A stretch of DNA of 64,000 nucleotides from Valencia hispanica. Taxonomy: Eukaryota; Chordata; Actinopteri; Cyprinodontiformes; Valenciidae. The DNA lies in contig OY747721.1 of assembly GCA_963556495.2 (NCBI GenBank), forward strand, positions 28,008,349 through 28,072,348, read 5' to 3'. How positions within the stretch are numbered: position 1 is the first letter of the stretch; each line of letters starts with the position of its first letter. This document shows, piece by piece, positions 27,484-37,492 of the stretch. The notes under the pieces were generated by a model. That model did not search any database. It was given only the letters and a program-made list of their open reading frames with translations, and had not been told where the DNA came from. The position numbers and the translations under genes were made by a program.

Positions 27484-28790
27484 ATCCATCCATCCATCCA
27501 TCCATCCATCCATCCATCCATCCATCGATTATCTATACCTGTCCACTAGGGGTGTGCCGATTCACCATAAATCGATTAATTGTGATGTGAAACTTGCAAT
27601 ATCGATACCGATTCAAAAGTGTTCAAAAATCTATTTTTTATAATGATTAAATGAGAAAAACATAAAAGTCCGCCGTGCCACACGCACATTTTTAGGGGAC
27701 AGACCGGCAGAAACTTCATGGCTGCTGCTAGTGTTTCAGCCACTCAGCGCCAAATGTAAAAATTACAGCAAATATTTTACACTTTAGTTTTGAAAAGAAG
27801 TCTTTGTTTTCGTGTATCATGTTAGCAGCAACATCCTCTTTTCCACGGACATGTCCACTTTTTCGGTGCTGTCTGGGGCGTCCTCCCCAAGTGCAGGGCA
27901 GTTCATGTTTACCAGACGTCACCCCAAGTGTAGCTTTAAGTATGAAACATGAAGGAAATGTCCTTTATTTTGTCCTGGTCGCAACTAATTTGTGAGAGCA
28001 CCATACTCCTAGCTGGTAGATTAGTGTATGACAGGTGGCAAACATCCAATGTAAAGTTAGAGTTCTGTATTAAAGTGACAGAGGAAAAAAACAAGACTGG
28101 AGCATAGACTTTAAGTGTCTTTGGGAGAAGGCTGCTTTTCATTTTCTAATACTTTCAACAGAAAATAATGCTTATTTTCTCAGAGTATAATTTGTCCTGT
28201 TTTGTTCCTCAATGTTTGTCCTGTATGATAAAAAAAAAGAGCAATTATTGTTATAGCTTTATTTTCTTATATGGTAGATTTCTATTTAGATTTTAAAGTC
28301 ATTTCTGTAATTTTTGCCTTGTAAAAGCTGTTCTGAAGTTTATTTAATTTTTCTTTTTAACCATATAGAGCAGGAATGCTTTAAATGCAACAAAAATAAT
28401 TGTTTTATCGAATCGTAGCACCCGAATTGAAATCGTGAGGCACCCAAGATGGAACACCCCTACCGTTCATCCTCTGCGACGTTGCGGGTGGCTATCTCCA
28501 GCATTCATCGGGCGAGAGGCGGGGTACACCCTGGACAGATCATCAGGCCATCGTAGGGCAACACAGAGACACACAGGACAAACATGCATACACATACTCA
28601 TACCTAAGGGCAATTTAGAAAGACCAATTAAGCTAACCGTCATCTTTTAGGACTCTGGGAGGAAGCTGGAGTACCCAGAGGGAACCCAAACATGCACAGG
28701 GAGAACATGCAAACTCCGCAGAAAGACCACAGGTTGGGATTCGAACCCGGAACCTTCTTGCTGCTACCAACTGTGCTACTGTGCACTTGG
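27484..28790 (-). mobile_element. V-SINE-like retroposon split by a hAT insertion
   Basis: Read on the minus strand, the head at about 28790-28735 has tRNA-like promoter boxes: TAGCACAGTTGG (A box) and GGGTTCGAATCCC (B box). The conserved central block follows (GAGTTTGCATGTTCTCCCTG, then TTCCTCCCAGAGTCC). The element proceeds through a CAGGGTGTACCCCGCC block to a tail of GGAT repeats (ATCC on +, 27484-27526). This is the layout of the V-SINE superfamily of fish. A 916-base hAT element interrupts it at 27547-28462, just before the GTATAGATAAT segment that precedes the tail. Flanking target duplications of the SINE were not resolved. Confidence 0.75.
27547..28462. mobile_element. hAT element inside V-SINE
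   Basis: The left end is TAGGGGTGTGCC; the right end, reverse complemented, is TAGGGGTGTTCC. In V-SINE orientation the flanking octamers are ATGAACGG and GTGGACAG. They agree at 5 of 8 positions and all three differences are transitions, consistent with a decayed 8-bp duplication. Removing the element plus one octamer restores the expected V-SINE junction into GTATAGATAAT. Interior open frames at 27728-27922 (-), 27804-27995 (+) and 27936-28142 (-) do not resemble transposase. Confidence 0.7.
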
Positions 28791-30328
28791 TAATCTTCCC
28801 TGCATTCTGTTGATTGTGAGGCTGTGCATCAGAGGACCTCTGTCTGAAGAGTCACTCACTGTCCAAATAGCAGAGCTGCTTCTGCTTTGTGACACGATGA
28901 AAACTTGTCGGGGTTCTGAGCTACACTTTGCTGCTGTGTTTGTCTGCAGAGAAACCAATCCACATTCATCAGCCCATCTGGGTTTTGTGCCTGCACAAGG
29001 TCTGTTTATGTTTAGTTGTTTGCATTGTAAAAGTTTATAAGGTCTGCTTCATTTGATTCCTAAGTGTGTGAGAAACAACCATATGGACCAATATAAACGC
29101 AATCAAATCTACCAGCAAAAAGAAGTGTGTATGTGCATCTGCGTGCGTGTGTGTGTGTTGTGGCCTTCAGCAACAAAGATTCCAATGATCCACCACCCAT
29201 TTAATTCAATCTAGATGTAAATTCTGCATGTGTTGGCTCTTGGGGCGATGTACAAACTGAGATTAAGAAACCATAAACTTTAGCCTGAGAGACGGAAGCA
29301 TTGCTTTGCAGCAAAATGATGAACATCTGCTCCAAATTGACCGTTACTCTTCATCATTTCAGTGATGGATAATAAACAAGTTAGCAAGCCGCACAAAGGT
29401 ATTGAAAAGGAGCATGAAATTAAAAAATGGGCTGCCGGTGCTACTTTTTGTCTCTTAGAGGAGACAGCTAGCAAATCCTTCATCTTTCTCAGTAAAGTGA
29501 TTGTATATGTGCACAGGAATACCCCTAGTTCTGTGTGTTTGCCAAGAAGAGCTCCAGCTTTAGGTAAATACTCCAGCAGTGCCTTCCTAGACCTTTGACA
29601 TCTTAATATACAAAATTTGATCACCAGTTAAGCCGGCTCAAACAGATTTTTTTCACATCACAAAAGTCTGCGGCATGAATATCCCAACATTGAGACACTA
29701 TGTACATATGTATTGCCTGGCCAAAAAAAGGTCACACACAGAGGTTAACTTTTTCCTTTCTGAAAAAAATATTCACCCAATCCCAATAGAGGCTTGTACT
29801 TATATGCTTCATTAAATCCAGGTGGCCACTTTTCTGGAGTCTCTGTGGTAATAAACATGAATAAAAGATGAATACATTTATGAAATAGAGATGTCGCCTT
29901 AAAAGTAACTATCCAGTCCTTAAACACATACAGACCTTTCTAAATAGGCCCGTATCAATAACGTCAATAACTCTGTTATTGAAGCGATATAACTTGATAT
30001 TCCTCAACGTGTGCTTAATTTAGTAGACAATTAGACTCATTTAGGATGTGTATTCCAGTGTGCCAACTAAAATGAAATTTAGGGAACATTGTGACAGCAG
30101 CTTAACTGTGTTGCATCATTTATTGTCCAACCTTCAAATGTGAAACTAGATTAAAATGTCTCCTTCGTGTCTTTGTCGTGCATGCACTGAAATATCATCT
30201 GTGTGTCCTGACAGGCATGTGTGCTTGTCCAGCCTCAGCTGTCCCTCTCAACTCCTTGCAGGGCATCATATCCAGAGAGATCTTTAGTTCCTCCGATTTC
30301 TGCTCAAAGGTCTCTGTCTCCATAAATA
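28791..30328. other. non-coding stretch
   Basis: Unique sequence with a short GT-rich patch near 29140. GCCTGGCCAAAAAAAGGTCA at about 29709-29732 resembles the tip of another Tc1 terminal repeat, but no partner is near. Open frames at 29280-29624 (-) and 29362-29598 (+) overlap and lack domains. Confidence 0.35.
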
Positions 30329-31597
30329 CTGGTGAAACTCCAAAAATTACAATATCTTCCAAAAGTTCATTTATTTCAGTAATTATACTTAAAAGGTGAA
30401 ACTAATGTATGAGAGACTCATTACATGCAAAGCAAGATATTTCAAGCCTTTATTTGTCACTTCAATGCGTCGTGGCATGGATGCTATCAGCCTGTGTTTC
30501 TGCTGATGTGCTATGGAAGACCAGGATGCTTCAATAGGGGCCTTCAACTCTTCTGGATTGTTTGGTCTCATGTCTCTCATCTTTCTCTTGGCAATGCCCC
30601 ATAGATTCCCTATAGGCTTCAGGTCAGGTGAATTTCCTGGCCAATTACGCACAGTAATCCCATGGTCATTGAACCAGGTTTTGGTACTTTTAGCAGTGTG
30701 GGCAGGTGCCAAGTCCTGCTGGAAAATGAAGTCAGCATCTCCATAAAGCTTGGCTGTGGAAGGAAGCATGAGGTGCTCCAAAATGTCCTGGTAGATGGCT
30801 TCGTTGACTCTGTACATCCCAGCAAATGACATGGCTCCTCAAATCAACACAGACTGTGGAAACTTCACACCAAATGATATTGCAAAATTAGCTCTGGTAA
30901 GACACTTCTTACATTGTTTGTTGTTCAGGAGTGACTTAACAAGAGGAATACGACGTTTGAAGCCCATGTCCAGGATCCGTCTGTGTGTGGTGGCTCTTGA
31001 TTCACTAACTCCAGGCTTATTCCACTCCTTGTAAAGGTCGGCAACACTTTTGAATGGCCTTTGCCTGACGATCCTCTTCAGGCTACGGTCATCCCTGCTG
31101 CTAGTGCAACTTTTTCTTCCACACTTTACCCTTCCACATAAATTTCTATCAATGTGCTTTGATACAGCACTTTGGGAACATCCAACTTCTTTTAAATTAC
31201 CTTTTGAGACTTTCCCTCCTTATGGAGGGCGTCGATGATTGTTTTCTGCACAACAGTCAGGTCTTTAGTCTTCCCGATGTTTGTGATTCCTACTGAACCA
31301 GACTGAGAGACCATTTAAAAGCTCAGGAACTCTTTTATAAGTGTTTTCGATTAATTAGCTGGTTAGGGACACTTTGAGCCTAAAGTGATGAACCCTTTCA
31401 CAATATTGTAATTTTCTGAGATTTTGAATTTGTTTTCTTTTAATAAGATAAGCCATTATCATCAAAATTATAAGGCTTGAAATATTTTGCTGTGCATGTA
31501 ATGAGTCTCTATCATATACTGTATTAGTTTCACCTTTTAGGCTGAATTGCTGAAATAAACTTTTGCACGAAATTCTAATTTCTTCGAGTTTCAACTG
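30329..31597 (-). mobile_element. Tc1-like transposon, both ends present, inactive
   Basis: A 1269-base element flanked by TA on each side (30327-30328, 31598-31599), as expected for Tc1/mariner. The long terminal inverted repeats (roughly 200 bases) begin CTGGTGAAACTCC on the left and CAGTTGAAACTCG on the right (reverse complemented), and share TTCATTACATGCA-type and ATATTTCAAGCCTT blocks. The transposase reads on the minus strand. The family's start ATG has become ATC (IGKTKDLTVVQ follows), and a TAA occurs after about 28 codons. It is sister to the interrupted copy at 11466-13665. Confidence 0.85.
30389..30832 (-). pseudogene. Tc1-like transposase C-terminal half, catalytic Glu lost
   Basis: A 147-residue open frame on the minus strand covers the C-terminal catalytic half of a Tc1 transposase, the DDE enzyme that cuts and joins transposon ends. 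FQQDLAPAHTAK contains the second catalytic Asp (residue 40). SPDLKPIGNLWG is the block that normally reads PIEN: residue 75, exactly 34 residues after the Asp, is Gly instead of Glu. The first-Asp region should lie between the linker near 30900 and this frame; it is deleted, since sequence jumps from the RANF linker to the GVKFPQSV block. N-terminal parts exist upstream but out of frame or stopped. The last residues run into the terminal repeat. Confidence 0.8.
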
Positions 31598-31599
31598 TA

Positions 31600-33023
31600 G
31601 ATGCAGAAGAACTTCATCTTCCTGCTCCTTGTAAATGGAGTGCCTTACCCTGAGTCCAACACAGTCCCATTCTTAACTCAGAACTAATACCTTTACCATA
31701 GCTGAAAGAGAATCATGGATGCAGCAGTAAATCTACAAACCAGACTTGAGCAGCTCCCTCATTGATGAATTTCTGATCTGGACTTTCATCTTCTGCTCCA
31801 TCTTATCTCTAATCATGAGGAAGACCTTGAATTACTCAGACTGCTCCACTGTTTACACATATGATAGTCTGATGCTAGCTGTGATGTTTCTGAATGAAAT
31901 AAGAATATTGCTCTGACTTTGCTGCAGATGGGTGCACCATTTTAAGAAAAACACAAAGCACAAAAGGCAACATTTTCTCTTTGAAGACAATGGAAAATAA
32001 ATTGAATGATCGAAACTCTTAGATTTCAAGCAGCAAGACTGGTGGACAAACAACATCATTCTCTTTTTCTCACACTTAGGCCAATCTGAGTGTAAGTAAC
32101 ATTGAACTCACTTGTGTGCAATTCTGAGGATTTGAAGGCAAACATTTAGGGGCCTTTTAGTGTTTTTACTGGAAGAGGATGGAAGCTCCTTTGGTAGATG
32201 GATAGATAAATGGACAGAACATGAATGATGGAGTGAGCGGACATATATTCAGGGAAGGATAAGTGTAGGGGAGATGGAGGCGGGGATGCAAAGGGAAACC
32301 ATGAGTCAGACTTGTAATGAATGATTAAATGAAGATGAGAAAACATGATGGATAGAAGAGCAGAGAAGGGCCCCTTTTCTTCATCCATCCTTTGATGTTC
32401 TTCAATCTGCTGCGGCTGAATACATTTTAGGAATAACGTGACGTCTTGTCTGAGCCTTGTTTCAAAGGCTTCTCCTGCTCTTGGACTCCATTATGCATCA
32501 TGAACCCCCCCCACCGCACACACACACACAGACTGAGACTAGTTGTTTGTGATCTCAGATCACATGATAACAGAACATTGAATCATCTACACAAATCATA
32601 AATGTTTTGTAGGAAAAACATCGGATTTCCAGCTTTGTCTTTACACAAAGTGTGGGCCAAAATAATGTGTTCTACTAGAAGCCATGCTGCACAGATATTA
32701 GTCATTCAGGCTGGAGAGAACAGTGACATTTCCCCCTTTAATACTGTTTTTAAGTCTAAACTCAAAATGAATCCTTTCACATCAGCATTCCCTACTTATT
32801 CTAATTGTTTTGTCATGTCAGTCACTATGCGTTTGTTTTTTGTTGTCGACTTAGGTTTGAATTTGGTACTTCTATCATTTGTAATTTTTAATTATATATT
32901 TCGTCTAATTTCCACTTTATTCTCCATACAGCACTTTGGTCAGTGTAAACTGTGTTTAAATGTGGTCTACAAAAACATTTTACGCACTTACTTTGGGTGT
33001 TCAACAATTATCTGACTCTGAGG
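31600..33023. other. non-coding stretch
   Basis: Unique sequence with short CA/ATGG-type low-complexity patches. The + open frame at 32602-33015 (137 codons) shows no recognisable domain and has AT-rich, intron-like composition. Confidence 0.4.
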
Positions 33024-33580
33024 TTACCTTGGGTCGTTTTCACACCCGACACTGGTGATGATGATTGTGAACCAACATTGCAACATTGTTGCTTTTTTGT
33101 TTTTTGTTTTGCTGGTTGCTTTCACACTGCACTTTGTCATACGGACCAAACTTTTTGAGCAGGGTATTTACCTCCTCGTCTGTAGTGGCGCTGCACCAAG
33201 AAGCACTGACCACAGGGACACTTCCTGTACCGTGAAATGTAAACAAATCTGGAGTGGGATCAGATTTGAGCAGTTTTAGGAGTGCTCCGTCTTTGGTAAA
33301 TGTGCCAGAAAAAATGTTACAGCAATAGGCTAACCATGAGCAGAGAACAGGGTGGAGTTGTTGTTGCCCGGTTGTTTTGGTTCTGTATACCCAGAATGCC
33401 CGGTGGTATAGTTCGCTTCCTGCTTTTGGACCATCCCTGGTCTGCTTGCCGTTCACATATAGCAATCACACAGCACCAGAGTTCACTTCAACCAAGCCGA
33501 AACCTAGGTTTTTAGGCGGACCAGTTTGCTTTCTTGGTCCACGTCAGCATTTAATTGGGCATTCACACCTCCCCATACGA
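33024..33580. repeat. possible Harbinger-type MITE
   Basis: The region carries paired motifs often seen in fish Harbinger-type MITEs, such as GCTTTCACACTGCACTTTG with CGGACCAAAC, then GTTCACATATAG and CTTGGTCCACG further right and GGGCATTCACACC near the end. The ends do not form a convincing inverted repeat. The open frames in it (33040-33465 on -, 33055-33279 on +) are probably incidental. Confidence 0.3.
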
Positions 33581-35974
33581 ACTAACTTTGTGTCCATTTT
33601 ATTTTAAACTGTTAAAGAAGACATTGGAACATTACCATGGAGCTGGATGTGGTAAAAGTGGTAAACGTATTAGTTTTGCACACTTGATGACATGAAAGTT
33701 GTCTGTTTAAATGTCTTTGGTTGGGCAAATGTCTGAAAAAGGCCTCCTTTAAGATATCCACTGACATGAAACATGTAAATCCTGTGAAACGCAGTATCTT
33801 TTGTTATTCTGGGAAAATCTGCACAACAATTTCCACCTGCAGGACTTGCAGTAAGACAATCATTACAGTGGTGTTGACCTGAAGCGTGGGAGCAGTTTTT
33901 CTTTTTTTCAATCCACTCTTAGCACATCGGTAAAACTCTGGAATGTAAAACCTCCCAGTAGCCTCCCAGTGCAGCCAGCTGCCTCTCCATCGCTGCAGCT
34001 TGCCAGAGGTTAAGAGCCTTGCTCATCTTGGGCGTTTTGAATAATTTATACATGTTGCCAGTTATGGTCTTCCATTATGTTAAGCATTATAACCAGCACT
34101 ATTTTTTATTACAGTGTTATCCAGATTGATTTTTTTGCCCCCATTTACTAATGCTTTCACTTCTGAAAGCAGTAAAACCTAATTGCTCAAACCAGATAAA
34201 AAAATGGCTGGATCCAGACTGTGCAGGAGAATGAGATGAGGGTCATTTCCAGCTCCATTGCCTTAAAATGTTAAATGCCAAATATGAACTAATTATTGGG
34301 AACTGCCCACTGATGAGGGACATCTTCATTTATGGTTTATGATCCTTGGATCCTTTTTTTTAAAAGTAGCTGAACATGTTTTTTGTTAATATTGTGTTCG
34401 TTTTTTGGCTTCTTTTCCTGAACATTTGCTTTGTCTAAGCCAAGGCTTTTAAAAGTGAAAAAGTGTTGGATTGTGTTAATATGCTAGTTATATACGGAGT
34501 CATAATTAATCACCGAAGGACACGGTACATTACATCTGCGTTGAAAAAGTACTGAAGTAACGTCAAAAAGTTGCCAGCTTTATTTGCTTTTCATGCCGTC
34601 TATATAGTTTTGGTCTGCTCTGAGATACAGTTTACTTTAGGGAACTCTTTCCTGATCCTTTCTTAATGGCGCTGCAAACACACCTGAAGGCAGCAGAGGT
34701 GTTCCCCTTTGAGTTTAATCTCTTCAGACGGATATTGGAGCTGTTAGCTTCGACAGGAGCAGCCCACTGAGGCGACAGCACTTCAACAACCTTTCAAATT
34801 GCATCTAAACGTCCTCCGACTCGATGATAACCTCCAAAATGTTCAACCAATAACCTTCAGTTGAAACCAAAGTGTCATTCGAACTCTTTAGTAATCTGTG
34901 GCCGCCTCCTGCTCTGCTAATGGATATTCAGGATTTACGGCACTTTTGGGAGTTTGACTCTCATATAAACGCCCTTAATTTTTACTGATGGCCGCTGTTG
35001 TTGTGTATATTTTGGTTATGGATGCCAGCTTTTGATTCCAAGCTGGATTAATGTTAGGATGGTTGGCGGCATTCAGAGGTATAGTCAGGTATTAATCCGG
35101 CAGAGAGTGCACACTTTGCCAGAGGTGACGTCTTCACCTTGAATCGAGGTGCATTATCTGGATGAAATGGCAGCAGTGGCCAACATGACTGATCTGTAAG
35201 GAACATTCTGCCTCTGTTTTCTGAAGGTTTTGCATTGCAAATTACTTCCATCTAATCCTCCCTCATAGTTCTGGTCAACTAGAATACAAACAAGCTTAGG
35301 AATAAATGACAGACAAATGAAACATAAAACATCAACACTGTTTTTACAGCTGATGTAGCATAAACTAGACTAGTGAATGTTGGTGTGAAAAATGCATATC
35401 AGTCTTTTTTTATTTCTAAATCTGCAGTCAAAGGTCCTAAAGAACAGGCATATCTGTAAAGGCGTAACTGTGGAAAGATGCAGTAAAAACACAGACAACA
35501 AAGGTCTAAACATCAAAAAAGTTGTTTGATGGCAGTTTATATCACACAAGTTGAGTTGGCACCATCACAGGGCTTTGTGTAGCTTCAAAACATGCAGCCA
35601 GTCTAGCTCAGCAGCACTACATATAAAATGCAATAATATTTAGATGAGCTCTGAGTCACAATTCTGTCTGGCTGTCAGAATGCATTTAGTGCTTTAAATA
35701 ACCACAAAGACTGAAATAACGTGGTGGTTTGCAGGTGTATACATGGTGGGCCTTACTGGTAGGAATGGGCTGTTTTATAAAAATGTCTGCCTGGAGACTA
35801 TTTTCTCCAACAGTACCAGGCGATGCGTCAGTTCTACAGGAATTGTCATTATAAACCTTTTTAATGGAAGCCATCGACCAGACCATTTGTTTTTAGTAAC
35901 AACTTAGCTCGAATGCTTCTCTGAAGTTCTTTAGTAATGACATCTGGCCATTTCAGTGTGCTTGCATTTTAAAT
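33581..35974. other. non-coding stretch, possible regulatory DNA
   Basis: No gene recognised. About 34700-35260 is unusually free of low-complexity runs and has balanced composition with TTAATTTTTACTGATGG, GGATTAATG and TATTAATCC type homeodomain motifs, so it is a candidate conserved non-coding element. The antisense frame at 35054-35251 has no domain. Confidence 0.3.
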
Positions 35975-35976
35975 TA

Positions 35977-37490
35977 CAGTGGGGTAAAAAAAGTATTTTG
36001 CAGCCACCGATTGTGCAAGTTGTCCCACTTAAAAAGATGAGAGGTCTGTAATTGTCATCATAGCTACACTTCAACTGAGGGAGACGGAATGCAATTTTTT
36101 ATTTTTTTTAATCCAGGAAATTATATTGTATGATTTTTCAATAATTTATTTATATAAGGGTGCAGAAATTAAGTATTTGGCCAAAAACAAAAGTTCACCT
36201 CATTACTTTGTAATGTAACTTTGGTTGGCAAGGACAGAGCTCAAACGTTTCATGTAGGTCTTCACCAGGTTCGCACACACTGTAGCTGGTATCTTGGCCC
36301 ATTCTTGCATGCAGATCTTTCGCTATTGATTCTCTATTGGATTGAGGTCTGGAAACTGGCAAGGCCACTCAAGAACCTTGAAATGCTTTTTATGCAGCCA
36401 CTCCTTTGTTGCCCAGGCGATGTGTTTAGGATTATTGTCATCCTGGAAGACCTAGCCGCATTTCAGGAAGGAGGTTTTTGCCCAAAATCTCACTATACAT
36501 GGCTGCATTCATCCTTTTCTACAAAGGGGACAGGACGAATGATCCATATTAAGAAAAGCAGCCCCAAAGCATAATGTTTCCACTCCCATGCTTCACAATG
36601 GGTATGGTGTCCTTGGGATGCAACTCAGCATTCTTCCCCTACCAAACACAGCAAGTTGTGGTTATACCAAAGAGTTCTATTTTGGTCTCTGCTGACCACA
36701 TGACATTCTCCCACTCCTCCTCTGGATCATCCAGGTGTTCTCTGGCAATCCTTATCGGGCCCGGACATGTGCTGGCCCAAGCAGGGAGAGTGCAGGATTT
36801 TAATCCATGACAACGTAGTGTTTTATTAATAGTAACCTTTGTTACTGTGGTCCCAGCTCTCTTCAGATCATTGACCAGTTCTCCCCATGTAGTTCTGGGC
36901 GGTTTCCTCACCGTTCTCCAGATCAAGTGTTCCGCACGAGGTGAGATCTTATATGGAGCCCCAGACAAGGGAGATTGTCATTGATCTTGTATTTAATTCA
37001 TTTTCTAACAATAACTCCACAGTTTATCTCTTCTCACCAAGCTTCTTGCCTATTGCCTATCCCAGTCTTGTGCAGGTGTACAATCTTGTCCCTGGTGTCC
37101 TTTGACAGCTCTCTGGTCTTGGCCATGGTGGAGTTTGGAGTCTGACTGTTTGACGTTGTGGACAGGTGTCTTTTATACTGCTACAAGTTCAAACAGGTGC
37201 CATTAATACAGGTAATGAATAGAGGATAGAAGAACTCAAAGGAGTAACGGGTCTGTGATGGCCAGAATTCTTGCTTGCTTGTAGGTGCTAAATACTTATT
37301 TCCTGCATCATTATACAAATAAATTCTTTAAAAAAAAAATCATACAATGGAATTTTCTGGATTTTTCTTTTACATTCCATCTGTCACAGTTGAAATGTAC
37401 CTACGGTGAAAATTACAGACCTGTCTTATCTTTTTAAGTGGGATAACTTGCAAAATCGGTGGCTGCAAAATATACTTTATTGCCCCACTG
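35977..37490 (-). mobile_element. full-length Tc1-like transposon, inactive
   Basis: The left end is CAGTGGGGTAAAAAAAG and the right end (reverse complement) is CAGTGGGGCAATAAAG, flanked by TA at 35975-35976 and 37491-37492. The element is 1514 bases. The transposase lies on the minus strand from a Met at 37126 (MAKTRELSKDTRDKIV) and then frameshifts within the helix-turn-helix. Blocks recognisable on the minus strand include the HTH, the linker at 36639-36968, FQDDNNPKH with the second Asp near 36440, and PDLNPIEN with the Glu near 36335, followed soon by a stop. This matches a very common fish Tc1 family as I recall it. Confidence 0.85.
36639..36968 (-). pseudogene. Tc1-like transposase middle fragment, first catalytic Asp changed to Ala
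   Basis: A 109-residue minus-strand frame spanning the second HTH and the start of the catalytic domain: [11 protein letters not shown], then [20 protein letters not shown], then [20 protein letters not shown]. In this family the last block reads [11 protein letters not shown]. Residue 93 (codon at 36690-36692, GCA) is Ala where the first catalytic Asp should be. Downstream the frame shifts. The copy is dead on this substitution alone if the assembly is correct. Confidence 0.8.
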
Positions 37491-37492
37491 TA

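Noticed and set aside
29709..29740. GCCTGGCCAAAAAAAGGTCA as a full Tc1 element
   Set aside because: Only the tip of a terminal repeat is recognisable and no second end is found nearby.
32602..33015. 137-codon + open frame
   Set aside because: No domain, AT-rich composition, no supporting splice or promoter signals; similar lengths occur by chance in this window.
36221..36810. Two + open frames of 117 and 78 codons
   Set aside because: Antisense to the Tc1 transposase coding region of the element at 35977-37490.
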